DNA from: Nitrosomonadales bacterium
Lineage (GTDB): Bacteria > Pseudomonadota > Gammaproteobacteria > Burkholderiales > SG8-39
Assembly: GCA_005240145.1 (NCBI GenBank)
Contig: SBAS01000021.1
Span: forward strand, 1 to 64,000
Reading direction: 5' to 3'
Length of the DNA stretch: 64,000 bases
Shown here: in pieces, positions 19,075 through 27,081 of the stretch
Layout of the letters: every line of letters starts with the position of its first letter
Numbering within the stretch: position 1 is the stretch's first letter
Position numbers and translations under genes: made by a program
Notes under the pieces: model-generated
Seen by the model: the letters and a program-made list of their open reading frames with translations, nothing else
What the model was told of the DNA's origin: nothing
Databases searched by the model: none

Positions 19075-19422
19075 ATGCGTAAAACGCAAACTGGTGTAAG
19101 CCTCGTCAACCTGCTCCTGGCGTCGGCAGTTCTCGTCGCGGTCGCGATCGTCGGCATGAAGCTGGTGCCGTCGTACCTCGAGTTCATGGCGGTGAAGAAG
19201 GTAATCAAGTCCCTTGGAGAGAGCGGCGGCACCAACGTGGCCGAGATCCGCCGGAACTATGAGCTGCGTGCCTCGGTCGACGCCATCGAGTCGGTGAAGT
19301 CGAGCGACCTCGAGATCACCAAAGACGGCAGCGCGGTCGTGGTTTCCGTGCGCTACCGCAAGGAAATTCCGCTCGTCGCCAATACCGGCATCTACATCGA
19401 TTTCGCGACATCCTCCAAGTAG
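19075..19422 (+). CDS. DUF4845 family membrane protein
   Basis: This 115-residue protein is often found between lepB and rnc in betaproteobacteria. The ATG at 19075 follows GGGAG by seven bases; an ATG two codons earlier is too close to that site. The N-terminus (RKTQTGVSLVNLLLASAVLVAVAIV) resembles a type IV pilin-like leader with one transmembrane helix, then a small soluble periplasmic domain (AVKKVIKSLGES ... NTGIYIDFATSSK). Function is unknown; the position suggests cotranscription with lepB and rnc. Confidence 0.8.
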   Translation: MRKTQTGVSLVNLLLASAVLVAVAIVGMKLVPSYLEFMAVKKVIKSLGESGGTNVAEIRRNYELRASVDAIESVKSSDLEITKDGSAVVVSVRYRKEIPLVANTGIYIDFATSSK

Positions 19423-19438
19423 CCGCCGTCCGGGCGAG

Positions 19439-20113
19439 ATGGTGGCCCGCCACCCGGTACTCGAGCGGCGCATCGGCCACCGCTTCCAGGACCCCGCGCT
19501 GCTCGCCCAGGCGCTCACCCACCGCAGCTTCGGTTCGCCGCATTACGAGCGGCTCGAGTTCCTCGGCGACAGCGTGCTCGGCTGCGCGGTGACCGAGTTG
19601 CTGTTCCAGCGCCATCCCGACCTATCCGAGGGAAAGCTCTCGCGCATACGCGCCGGCCTGATCCGGGAAGAATCGCTGGCCCGCATTGCGCGCGAGCTGG
19701 GCATTGCGGCGTTCCTACGCATGGACGAAAGCACCGCCCGCAACGAAGGCGCGGATCGCCCCTCGATCCTCGCCGATGCGCTGGAGGCAATCTATGGCGC
19801 AGTGTTCCTCGACGCCGGTTACGGCAGCGCGCGCGACGTCATCGCGCGTACCTTCGGCACCGCGCTTTCCCAGCTCGATCCGGAGTCGGTGCAGAAGGAC
19901 GCCAAGACGCGCCTGCAGGAGACCTTGCAGGCCAAGCGCCGTGCCAAGCCCCAGTACCGGGTCCTTGCGGAGACCGGCGCGAAGCAGAGCCTGACTTTCG
20001 AGGTCGAGTGCGCGGTGCACGAGCTCGAGCTGAGGGCCACGGGCAGCGGCAGCTCGCGTCAGCGCGCCGAGCAGCAGGCGGCCGCGAACCTGCTCAAGTT
20101 GCTCGAGGCATGA
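19439..20113 (+). CDS. rnc: Ribonuclease III
   Basis: This double-strand-specific endonuclease matures rRNA and regulates mRNAs. The catalytic motif ERLEFLGDSVLG and the second acidic patch DALEAIYGAVFLDAG define the nuclease domain (about residues 1-150). A C-terminal double-stranded RNA-binding domain follows (AKTRLQETLQ ... GSSRQRAEQQAAANLLKLL). The length of 224 residues is normal. It is followed by era, as in most proteobacteria. Confidence 0.96.
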   Translation: MVARHPVLERRIGHRFQDPALLAQALTHRSFGSPHYERLEFLGDSVLGCAVTELLFQRHPDLSEGKLSRIRAGLIREESLARIARELGIAAFLRMDESTARNEGADRPSILADALEAIYGAVFLDAGYGSARDVIARTFGTALSQLDPESVQKDAKTRLQETLQAKRRAKPQYRVLAETGAKQSLTFEVECAVHELELRATGSGSSRQRAEQQAAANLLKLLEA

Positions 20114-20120
20114 ACGGGAA

Positions 20121-21023
20121 ATGAGCGCGTTTCGCTGCGGCACGGTGGCGATCGCCGGCCGCCCCAACACCGGCAAGTCGAGCCTGCTGAACAAACTGGT
20201 CGGGCAGAAGATCGCCATCGTCTCGCCCAAGGCCCAGACCACGCGCCACTCGGTGAACGGCATCCTCAGCACCGCAGCCTGCCAGTACGTTTTCGTCGAC
20301 CTGCCGGGATACCAGACCAGGCACGTCAATGTCCTCAACCGGGCCCTGAACCGGACCGCCACCGACGGGGCGCGGGACTGCGACGTCGTGGTCTTCGTCG
20401 TCGAGGCTGCGCGCTATGGGGCGCCTGACCGCGAAGTCCTGGCGCGCATTCCCGGGGAGCAGCGCGTCGTCGCCGTGGTGAACAAGGTCGACCTGGTCAA
20501 GCACCAGCTGGAGCTGCTGCCGTTTCTCGAGCGGCTGCAGCAGGAGCGCGCTTTCGCCGCCATCGTTCCGGTGTCCGCGCGCAGCGGACGGAACCTGCCG
20601 GAACTGCTGCGGGTGCTCGCCGCGCTGCTGCCCGAAGGCCCGGCGGCGTATCCGGTGGATCAGCTCACCGACCGTGACGAACGATTTTTCGCCGCTGAAA
20701 TCCTGCGCGAAAAGCTGTTCCTATTGCTGGGCGAGGAACTTCCCTACCGCTGCGACGTGTCGCTGGAGAGCTTCCAGGACGAGCCGCCGAAGGGCAGGGG
20801 CAAGGGCCTGCGGCGCATCGAGGCAACCATCTGGATCGAGCGCGAGAGCCAGAAACCGATCGTGATCGGCGCAGGGGGTGAGCTGCTGAAGCGCGTTTCG
20901 ACGGCCGCGCGCAAGGACATGGAGCGCCTCTTCGAGGGCAAGGTTTACCTGGGCGTCTGGGTCAAGGTGAAGCGCGACTGGACGGGCGATGAGCGCTTGC
21001 TGCGCCAGCTCGGCTACCGCTAG
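20121..21023 (+). CDS. era: GTPase Era
   Basis: Era binds the 3' end of 16S rRNA and assists 30S assembly. G1 is GRPNTGKSS, G4 is NKVD and G5 lies in VSARSG. The G3 motif reads DLPGYQTRH where DTPG is usual; the essential Asp and Gly are kept. The C-terminal KH domain (IVIGAGGELLKRVSTAARKD) is complete. It has 300 residues and starts eight bases after rnc. Confidence 0.95.
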   Translation: MSAFRCGTVAIAGRPNTGKSSLLNKLVGQKIAIVSPKAQTTRHSVNGILSTAACQYVFVDLPGYQTRHVNVLNRALNRTATDGARDCDVVVFVVEAARYGAPDREVLARIPGEQRVVAVVNKVDLVKHQLELLPFLERLQQERAFAAIVPVSARSGRNLPELLRVLAALLPEGPAAYPVDQLTDRDERFFAAEILREKLFLLLGEELPYRCDVSLESFQDEPPKGRGKGLRRIEATIWIERESQKPIVIGAGGELLKRVSTAARKDMERLFEGKVYLGVWVKVKRDWTGDERLLRQLGYR

Positions 21024-21032
21024 GCCGCCGCG

Positions 21033-21746
21033 ATGAAACGCCGCGCCGAGCACGAACCCGGATTCGTCCTGCACGCCTACCCGTACAAGGAGACGAGCCT
21101 GATTGTGGAAGCGTTCACGCGCAGGTTCGGCCGAGTCGGGCTGCTCGCGCGCGGCGCACGCCGGCCGCGCTCGACGATGCGCGGCGTGCTGCTTGCCTTT
21201 CATCCGCTGCAGCTGACCTGGTCCTCGTCCGCGGAGCTGGGCACCCTGCTGTCTGCGGAATGGGGCGGCGGGCAGGCTTCGCTCTCGGGCATCGGCCTGA
21301 TGTGCGGCTTCTATGTCAATGAACTGCTGTTGCGGCTTTTGCCCCGCGATGACCCGCACGAGGCGCTGTTCGATGCGTATGGAGCGGCGCTGGCACGGCT
21401 TGCGGCGGGAGACGCGCAGGCAGGGGTGCTGCGCGGTTTCGAGCGCAGGATGCTTGCCGAACTCGGGTATGCTCCCGTGCTCGACCGCGAGGCGACGAAC
21501 GGAGCGCGGATCGAGGCAGCCAAGCACTACGCCTACGAAGCCGAGCGCGGGCCGGTGGAAACCCGGCGTTCCGATGGGGAAGCGGTGATCAGCGGCAGGA
21601 CATTGCTCGACATGGCAGCGGACAATTACGACAACTTGCGCACACGCGAAGAAGCGCGCCGCCTGATGCGCGCGCTGATTGCGGAGCGGCTCGGCGGGCA
21701 GGTCCTGCACACTCGTGCCGTGCTTTCGGAGCTCCAGGACCTGTGA
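21033..21746 (+). CDS. recO: DNA repair protein RecO
   Basis: RecO works with RecR to load RecA on SSB-coated DNA in gap repair. The 237-residue protein has the N-terminal OB-fold (EPGFVLHAYPYKETSLIVEAFTRRFGRVGLLARGA) and the C-terminal helical region with YVNELLLRLLPRDDPHEALFDAY. No zinc-binding cysteine cluster is visible, as in other proteobacterial RecO. It lies after era, the standard order, and its stop overlaps the pdxJ GTG. Confidence 0.92.
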   Translation: MKRRAEHEPGFVLHAYPYKETSLIVEAFTRRFGRVGLLARGARRPRSTMRGVLLAFHPLQLTWSSSAELGTLLSAEWGGGQASLSGIGLMCGFYVNELLLRLLPRDDPHEALFDAYGAALARLAAGDAQAGVLRGFERRMLAELGYAPVLDREATNGARIEAAKHYAYEAERGPVETRRSDGEAVISGRTLLDMAADNYDNLRTREEARRLMRALIAERLGGQVLHTRAVLSELQDL

Positions 21747-22489
21747 TCGAACTCGGCGTCAACATCGACCATGTCGCCACGGTGCGGCAGGCGCGGCGCA
21801 CCTACGAACCCGATCCGGTTTGGGCCGCGGTGGAAGCGCACCTGGGAGGCGCGGACGGCATCACGGTGCACCTGCGCGAAGACCGGCGCCACATCCAGGA
21901 CAAGGACGTCGCCCGACTGCGGGAACTCACGCACATCAAGCTCAATCTGGAGATGGCCGCCACCGCGGAAATGGTCGCGGTCGCACGCCGGATCAAGCCG
22001 GAAATGGCGATGCTGGTGCCCGAGGGGCGGCATGAGGTGACCACCGAGGGAGGTCTTGACGTTTGTTCCCAGGAAAAGCCTTTAAAAATTAAAGTCTCCA
22101 GACTCAAGGATGCAGACATCGTCGTGTCGGTATTCATCGACGCCGACATCCGGCAAGTCGAAGCGGCGAAACGGATCGGCGTTTCGGTCTGCGAGGTCCA
22201 CACCGGGCCCTACGCGCACGCCTTCCACGCCAAAGGACGCGACGCCGAAAGTCCGGCAGTCGTTTCTCAATTGAAGAAAATAAGAAAAGCCGGCGAGAGA
22301 ATCCGCGCGCTCGGCATGCGTTTCAACGCCGGCCACGCCCTCAACTACTTCAATGTCGGGCCAGTGGCGCGCATGCCCGGCGTGCGTGAACTGCACATTG
22401 GCCATGCCATCGTGGCGCGCGCCGTGTTCGTCGGCATGCGGGAGGCGGTAAGGGAGATGAAACGTCTGATCACTGACGCAGCGCGATGA
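21743..22489 (+). CDS. pdxJ: Pyridoxine 5'-phosphate synthase
   Basis: PdxJ closes the ring of vitamin B6 from 1-deoxyxylulose 5-phosphate and the PdxA product. The GTG start overlaps the recO stop; the protein begins IELGVNIDHVATVRQARRT, the family N-terminus. The DGITVHLREDRRHI segment, the catalytic Glu of LVPEGRHEVTTEGGLDV, and GHALNYFNVGP are conserved. The length is 248 residues. It overlaps acpS by four bases. A short AT-richer patch (22081-22100) stands out in the GC-rich gene but keeps the frame. Confidence 0.96.
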   Translation: MIELGVNIDHVATVRQARRTYEPDPVWAAVEAHLGGADGITVHLREDRRHIQDKDVARLRELTHIKLNLEMAATAEMVAVARRIKPEMAMLVPEGRHEVTTEGGLDVCSQEKPLKIKVSRLKDADIVVSVFIDADIRQVEAAKRIGVSVCEVHTGPYAHAFHAKGRDAESPAVVSQLKKIRKAGERIRALGMRFNAGHALNYFNVGPVARMPGVRELHIGHAIVARAVFVGMREAVREMKRLITDAAR

Positions 22490-22869
22490 TTTACGGTATT
22501 GGCACTGACCTGATAGAGATCGGGCGCATCGACAAGGCGTTGCAGCGGTTCGGCGAGCGTTTCGCGCGGCGCATCCTGTGCGAGCCCGAACTCAAGCGCT
22601 TCCGGGTCCACAAGCAGCCGGTCGCCTACCTGGCGAAACGTTTCGCCGCCAAGGAAGCCTTCACCAAGGCGCTAGGCACCGGCATCCATGCGCCGGCCAA
22701 CTGGCACGGCGTCTGGGTGGCGAATCTGCGTTCCGGCAAGCCGACCCTGGAGTATTCGCCGGCGCTGCAGAAATTCCTCGAGCAGAGAAATATTCATGCA
22801 TCCCATGTGTCCTTGACCGACGAGCGCGAGCTCGCTTGCGCGACGGTGATCCTGGAATGCGAAGACTGA
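22486..22869 (+). CDS. acpS: Holo-ACP synthase
   Basis: AcpS transfers 4'-phosphopantetheine from CoA to the serine of ACP. The N-terminal IYGIGTDLIEIGRI contains the magnesium-binding Asp, and LAKRFAAKEAFTKALGTGI holds the conserved Glu/Lys pair. The length is 127 residues, normal for a trimeric AcpS. It overlaps pdxJ (ATGA) and nagZ (13 bases). Confidence 0.96.
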   Translation: MIYGIGTDLIEIGRIDKALQRFGERFARRILCEPELKRFRVHKQPVAYLAKRFAAKEAFTKALGTGIHAPANWHGVWVANLRSGKPTLEYSPALQKFLEQRNIHASHVSLTDERELACATVILECED

Positions 22870-23879
22870 AGCTCCCGCTGGGTCCGGTAGTCCTGGATCC
22901 CGCCGGCCCCGTGCTCGCCGAGGACGATCGCAGGCGCCTGCTGCATCCGGCTACGGGCGGCGTGATCCTGTTCGCGCACAATTACGAGACGCCGGATCAG
23001 TTGTGCGCGCTCACGGCCGAGATTTCCGGCCTGCGCGAACCCGAATTGCCGATCTGTGTCGACCATGAAGGCGGGCGCGTGCAGCGCTTCACCACCGGAT
23101 TCACCGCGATCCCGGCGATGCGCAGGCTCGGGGTGCTCTGGGATCGCGACCGCGAAAGCGCACGGCGGGCGGCGCGGGCGGTCGGCACCGTAATCTGCGC
23201 CGAACTCGGCGCGCACGGCGTCGATTTCAGTTTCACCCCGGTGCTCGACCTGGATTACGGGTCCAGCGCGGTGATCGGGCATCGCGCGTTCCACTTCGAC
23301 CCGAACGCAGTCGGCGCACTCGCGGCGCAACTGATCGAAGGCCTCGCCGCCGGCGGGATGGCTGCGGTGGGCAAGCATTTCCCCGGTCACGGCTATGCGG
23401 CGGCGGACTCGCATACTGCCGTGCCCTCGGACCCGAGACCGTCGAAGGACATCTACACCAAGGATCTGCTGCCCTATCGGTCGGCGATCAAGGCCGGGCT
23501 CGCGGCCGTAATGCCTGCGCACGTGATCTACAGCCAGGTTGACGCGGAACCTGCTGGCTACTCCAGGGTCTGGCTGCAGGAAGTACTGCGCGGGAAGCTC
23601 GGCTTCGAGGGCCTGATCTTCAGCGATGACCTGTCGATGGAAGGAGCGAGCACCGCCGGCGGCATCGCGGAGCGGGCCAAAGCCGCGCTCGCCGCCGGCT
23701 GCGACCAGGTGCTGCTTTGCCAGAAGCCGAAGGAACAGGAGCTGTTGCTCGAGTCTCTTGCCTCCACCCCACTCGCGGTTCCGGAAAGGGTGGAGCGCAT
23801 GCGCCGCAAGGGCGGGCGCGATCTGAGGAAAAGCGTCGCCTACCGCGAGGCGCTCGAGTCCCTAGGGAAAATTCCTTAG
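22857..23879 (+). CDS. nagZ: Beta-N-acetylhexosaminidase NagZ
   Basis: NagZ cleaves GlcNAc from anhydro-muropeptides in cytoplasmic peptidoglycan recycling. The ATG at 22857 (MRRLKLPLGPVVLD) lies within the end of acpS. Signatures of glycoside hydrolase family 3 NagZ are present: VDHEGGRVQRF, the KHFPGHG loop with its His, and the nucleophile Asp in FSDDLSMEGA. The length is 340 residues. Its last four bases overlap the end of efp on the other strand. Confidence 0.95.
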   Translation: MRRLKLPLGPVVLDPAGPVLAEDDRRRLLHPATGGVILFAHNYETPDQLCALTAEISGLREPELPICVDHEGGRVQRFTTGFTAIPAMRRLGVLWDRDRESARRAARAVGTVICAELGAHGVDFSFTPVLDLDYGSSAVIGHRAFHFDPNAVGALAAQLIEGLAAGGMAAVGKHFPGHGYAAADSHTAVPSDPRPSKDIYTKDLLPYRSAIKAGLAAVMPAHVIYSQVDAEPAGYSRVWLQEVLRGKLGFEGLIFSDDLSMEGASTAGGIAERAKAALAAGCDQVLLCQKPKEQELLLESLASTPLAVPERVERMRRKGGRDLRKSVAYREALESLGKIP

Positions 23880-24442
23880 GCTCGCTCCATATAGGAGCCA
23901 TCGTTGGTCGAGACTTTGATCTTCTCGCCATTGTTGATGAACGGCGGGACTTGCACGATGAGGCCGGTTTCCGTGGTCGCGGGCTTGAAAGTATTGGTCG
24001 CGGTGGCGTTCCTGATGCCGGGCTCGGTATCGGTTACGGTGAGGTTGACGGAGGGCGGCAGCTCGATGCCGATGGGCCGGCTGTTGTAGAGATTGACCTG
24101 CACGTCGGAATTGGGCAGCAGGTAGCCCGACTGTCCTTCGAGAAACTCCGTCGAGAGGCGTAGCTCCTCGAAATTCTCCTTGTCCATGAAGACGTAGGCA
24201 TCACCATCCTGGTAGGAAAACGTCATTTCGCGCGGATCGACGAAGGCGCGCTCGATCTTGTCTTCGGTGCGGAAGCGCTGGTTGGTCTTGGTACCGGCTT
24301 CGATGTCCTTCATCTCGACCTGCATGAAGGCGCCGCCGCGGCCGCCGACGTGGACGTGGTAGCACTTGAGCACGCGCCAGACGCGCTTGTCCCACTCCAG
24401 CAGGTTGCCGACCCTGAGTTCCACCGCAGACACTTTTGCCAT
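23876..24442 (-). CDS. efp: Elongation factor P with arginine at the loop tip
   Basis: EF-P relieves ribosome stalling at proline stretches. The protein has 188 residues from the ATG at 24442 (MAKVSAVELRVGN); a longer frame to 24481 adds an implausible leader. Three domains are complete and it ends KVSTNDGSYMERA. The loop that reaches the peptidyl-transferase centre reads VGGRGGAF with Arg35, not Lys. The surrounding sequence (MQVEMKDIEAGTKTNQRFRTE) resembles the alphaproteobacterial type rather than the SGRNAA type rhamnosylated by EarP in most betaproteobacteria. No earP, epmA or epmB is nearby. In the leader, CCCCTgaaaAGGGG (24452-24465) could mask the ribosome-binding site. Confidence 0.93.
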   Translation of the reverse strand: MAKVSAVELRVGNLLEWDKRVWRVLKCYHVHVGGRGGAFMQVEMKDIEAGTKTNQRFRTEDKIERAFVDPREMTFSYQDGDAYVFMDKENFEELRLSTEFLEGQSGYLLPNSDVQVNLYNSRPIGIELPPSVNLTVTDTEPGIRNATATNTFKPATTETGLIVQVPPFINNGEKIKVSTNDGSYMERA

Positions 24443-24471
24443 GACTCTAAGCCCCTGAAAAGGGGGCGAAT

Positions 24472-24477
24472 TATAAT
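24472..24477 (+). promoter_or_regulatory. Predicted -10 element of uvrC
   Basis: A perfect TATAAT ends nine bases before the uvrC GTG at 24487 in the 44-base gap between efp and uvrC. Transcription from it would begin within a few bases of the start codon, and no Shine-Dalgarno is seen, so the mRNA may be leaderless. No matching -35 box is evident. Confidence 0.5.
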
Positions 24478-24486
24478 CCAACTACC

Positions 24487-26259
24487 GTGTTTGAACCGAA
24501 GCGCCTGGTCGCAGGATTGCCCAATCTTCCGGGCGTCTACCGCATGCTCGGCGCCGCCGGCGAAGTGCTCTACGTCGGCAAGGCCGGCGACCTGAAAAAG
24601 CGTGTCGGTTCGTACTTCCTCAGGCAGGGTCTGAGCCCGCGCATCCAGATGATGGTGGGCCAGATTGCCGCCATCGAGGTCACGGCGACCCGCTCCGAGG
24701 GCGAGGCGCTGCTGCTCGAGAACAACCTCATCAAGAGCCTGTCCCCGCGCTACAACATCGTCTTCCGCGACGACAAGTCCTACCCGTACCTGATGATTTC
24801 GGGCCATGAATTCCCGCGCCTGGGCTTTCACCGTGGCGCGAAGGACAAGCGCCATCGCCATTTCGGCCCGTTCCCGCACTCCAACGCGGTGCGCGAGAGC
24901 ATCCAGCTGCTGCAGCGCGTGTTCCGCCTGCGCACCTGCGAGGATTCGGTCTACCAGAATCGCTCGCGTCCCTGCCTGCTGCACCAGATCCGGCGCTGCA
25001 CGGCGCCCTGCACCGGCCTGATCACGGCCGCGGCCTATGCGCAGGACGTGCGCAGCGCGGAACTTTTCCTCGAGGGCCGCGAGGACGACGTTACGCGCCT
25101 GCTGAACGAACGCATGGACGAGGCCTCCGCCGGGCAGCGTTATGAGGAAGCATCGCTGTACCGGGACCAGATCCGCGCCATGTCGCGCGTCCAGGCGAGG
25201 CAATACGTCGAATCGGATCGCGGCGTGGAGGCCGACGTGGTCGCCTGCGTGCTCGAAAACGGCATGGCCTGCGTCAACCTCGCCATGATCCGCGGCGGCC
25301 GGCACGTCGGCGACCGCAGCTTCTTCCCGCAGAACGCGCTCGAAGCGACGGTGGAGGAAATCGTCGATGCGTTCCTGGCCCAGCATTACATCGAGCAGCC
25401 GCGGCCGGCCGTCGTCCTCACCGAAGCAGCAGTGCGCGGCGAACGCAGAGTGTGGTTCGAGATGGCGCAGAAGAATGCGCGCCTGGCGCTTCAGCAGCGC
25501 GCGCGTGAGAAAACGACGCAGGAAGGGCGCATCGTCATGCTGCGCGAGGCCCTCGGCCTGCCCGACACGGCGCAGCGAATCGAGTGTTTCGACGTCAGCC
25601 ATACCATGGGAGAGGCAGCGGTGGCTTCCTGCGTGGTATACGACAGGCATGCGATGCAGAAATCCGAGTACCGGCGTTTCAACATGCGCGACCTGACACC
25701 CGGTGACGACTACGCCGCGATGCGCCAGGCGCTGACGCGCCGTTACCAACGCGTGTCCGCCGAGGACGGCAAGATCCCCGACCTGATCCTGATCGACGGT
25801 GGCCGCGGGCAGGTGAATGTCGCGCGTGCCGCGCTCGCCGAACTCGGCCTGAACGATCTCACCGTGGTGGGCGTGGCGAAGGGGCCTGAACGCAAGGCCG
25901 GGCAGGAGGAGCTGATCCTCGAGGCAGGAGACCAGGCGACGGGAATCCAGGCGACGGGAAACCAGGCGGGCCCGTCGCTGTCGCTGCCGCCGCAGCATCC
26001 AGGGCTGCACCTGATCCAGAGCATTCGGGATGAAGCGCACCGTTTTGCGATCGTCGGTCACCGTGCCAAACGCGGCAAGACGCGCACCACCTCCACGCTG
26101 GCCGAGATTCCTGGCATCGGCGCGCGCCGCCGCCAGAACCTGCTCGCGCACTTCGGCGGGCTGCAGGGCGTCCAGGCGGCCGCGGTGGACGAGCTGGCCA
26201 ATGTCGCGGGCGTGAGCTGGGCGCTGGCGGAGAAAATCTACCGCCACCTGCACGCCTGA
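24487..26259 (+). CDS. uvrC: UvrABC system protein C
   Basis: UvrC makes both incisions in nucleotide excision repair. The GIY-YIG domain (LPGVYRMLGAAGEVLYVGKAGDLKKRV) gives the 3' cut, the UVR motif (RYEEASLYRDQIRAM) binds UvrB, the RNase H-like domain (IECFDVSHTMGEAAVASCVVY, LILIDGGRGQV) gives the 5' cut, and a helix-hairpin-helix pair ends the protein (EIPGIGARRRQNLLAHF). The length is 590 residues. Odd: an insertion of about 12 residues (ATGIQATGNQAG) coded by a 15-base tandem repeat lies between EELILEAGDQ and the conserved LPP. The start is a GTG. Confidence 0.96.
   Translation: MFEPKRLVAGLPNLPGVYRMLGAAGEVLYVGKAGDLKKRVGSYFLRQGLSPRIQMMVGQIAAIEVTATRSEGEALLLENNLIKSLSPRYNIVFRDDKSYPYLMISGHEFPRLGFHRGAKDKRHRHFGPFPHSNAVRESIQLLQRVFRLRTCEDSVYQNRSRPCLLHQIRRCTAPCTGLITAAAYAQDVRSAELFLEGREDDVTRLLNERMDEASAGQRYEEASLYRDQIRAMSRVQARQYVESDRGVEADVVACVLENGMACVNLAMIRGGRHVGDRSFFPQNALEATVEEIVDAFLAQHYIEQPRPAVVLTEAAVRGERRVWFEMAQKNARLALQQRAREKTTQEGRIVMLREALGLPDTAQRIECFDVSHTMGEAAVASCVVYDRHAMQKSEYRRFNMRDLTPGDDYAAMRQALTRRYQRVSAEDGKIPDLILIDGGRGQVNVARAALAELGLNDLTVVGVAKGPERKAGQEELILEAGDQATGIQATGNQAGPSLSLPPQHPGLHLIQSIRDEAHRFAIVGHRAKRGKTRTTSTLAEIPGIGARRRQNLLAHFGGLQGVQAAAVDELANVAGVSWALAEKIYRHLHA
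25932..25968 (+). repeat. 15-base in-frame tandem repeat within uvrC
   Basis: The unit CCAGGCGACGGGAAW occurs at 25932-25946 and 25947-25961, with a partial third copy (CCAGGCG) to 25968. It adds the peptide QATGI/NQATGNQ in frame and has no counterpart in E. coli UvrC at this place. Confidence 0.85.
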
Positions 26260-26273
26260 GCGGAATGCCGCCG

Positions 26274-26840
26274 ATGCTCTTCAACGCTCCCAACCTCGTC
26301 ACGTTGCTGCGGATCCTGCTGATCCCGCTGATCGTAGGGATTTTCTATGTGCCCGATGTCTGGCTTTCCGACCAGGCGAAGAACATCACGGCAACGGCAG
26401 TGTTCATCGTCGCGGCGACCACCGACTGGCTGGACGGCTACCTCGCGCGCAGGCTGAACCAGATGTCGGCCTTCGGCGCGTTCTTCGACCCGGTGGCCGA
26501 TAAGCTGGTGGTCGTTGGCGCGCTGATCGTGCTGCTGAAACTGGGCCGCGTGGACATGGTGGTCGGGCTCATCATCATCGGCCGCGAAATCGCGATTTCC
26601 GCATTGCGCGAGTGGATGGCGACGCTCGGGCAGGGCAAGAGCGTCGCAGTGGCTTTCATCGGCAAGCTGAAGACGGTGTTGCAGATGGTGGCGATTCCGC
26701 TGCTGCTGTTCGACGACCGGCTGTTCGGCCTGATCGACTGCTACGTGCTCGGCACCATTCTGATTTACCTCGCCGCGGTACTGACGGTGGCGTCGATGCT
26801 CTACTACCTGCGCCGCGCGCTGCCGCTGGTACGGGGTTGA
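26274..26840 (+). CDS. pgsA: CDP-diacylglycerol-glycerol-3-phosphate 3-phosphatidyltransferase
   Basis: PgsA makes phosphatidylglycerol phosphate, the precursor of phosphatidylglycerol and cardiolipin. The CDP-alcohol phosphotransferase signature DG..AR........G...D...D is clear in DWLDGYLARRLNQMSAFGAF followed by FDPVADK. Several transmembrane helices are present. I prefer the ATG at 26274 (MLFNAPNLVTLLRI), with another ATG three codons upstream at 26265. The uvrC-pgsA-tRNA order is common in proteobacteria. Confidence 0.94.
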   Translation: MLFNAPNLVTLLRILLIPLIVGIFYVPDVWLSDQAKNITATAVFIVAATTDWLDGYLARRLNQMSAFGAFFDPVADKLVVVGALIVLLKLGRVDMVVGLIIIGREIAISALREWMATLGQGKSVAVAFIGKLKTVLQMVAIPLLLFDDRLFGLIDCYVLGTILIYLAAVLTVASMLYYLRRALPLVRG

Positions 26841-26842
26841 GG

Positions 26843-26848
26843 TATAAT
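26843..26848 (+). promoter_or_regulatory. Predicted -10 element for tRNA-Gly
   Basis: TATAAT follows GAGG directly after the pgsA stop, 14 bases before the mature 5' end of tRNA-Gly. No clear -35 box is seen, since that position falls in the end of pgsA. Confidence 0.55.
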
Positions 26849-26862
26849 TCGAGCCCTTTTTC

Positions 26863-26938
26863 GCGGGAGTAGCTCAGTTGGTAGAGCGCAACCTTGCCAA
26901 GGTTGAGGTCGAGAGTTCGAGACTCTTCTCCCGCTCCA
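26863..26938 (+). tRNA. tRNA-Gly (GCC)
   Basis: A 76-base cloverleaf with encoded CCA. The acceptor stem GCGGGAG pairs with CTCCCGC. The D arm is AGCTCAGTTGGTAGAGC, and the anticodon stem CAACC/GGTTG encloses loop TTGCCAA with anticodon GCC. The T arm contains GTTCGAGAC. Confidence 0.97.
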
Positions 26939-26946
26939 ATTTAGCC

Positions 26947-26979
26947 TAGGGAAGGCCTGCGGCCTTCCCTATTGTTTTT
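26947..26979 (+). terminator. Rho-independent terminator after tRNA-Gly
   Basis: A perfect 11-base-pair stem (TAGGGAAGGCC / GGCCTTCCCTA) with loop TGC is followed by TTGTTTTT. It should end transcription from the tRNA-Gly promoter before tRNA-Cys, which would then need its own promoter or read-through. Confidence 0.85.
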
Positions 26980-26993
26980 GGGGTGCAGGCTCC

Positions 26994-27067
26994 GGCGCGG
27001 TAGCAAAGCGGTTATGCAGTGGATTGCAAATCCATGTAGGCCGGTTCGACTCCGGCCCGCGCCTCCA
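26994..27067 (+). tRNA. tRNA-Cys (GCA)
   Basis: A 74-base tRNA with encoded CCA. The acceptor GGCGCGG pairs with CCGCGCC. The anticodon loop is TTGCAAA with anticodon GCA, and the T arm reads GGCCGGTTCGACTCCGGCC. It follows a terminator, and no promoter is obvious in the short gap. Confidence 0.97.
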
Positions 27068-27081
27068 GAAAACCGTGGATC

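Noticed and set aside
24310..26253. A 647-codon minus-strand frame opposite uvrC
   Set aside because: It is a GC-rich antisense shadow; uvrC on the plus strand has all domains, and the frame runs into efp in the wrong phase.
26274..26840. PgsA as a phosphatidylserine synthase or other CDP-alcohol transferase
   Set aside because: The sequence begins NAPNLVTLLRI and follows uvrC next to a tRNA cluster, the usual setting of pgsA; nothing points to PssA.
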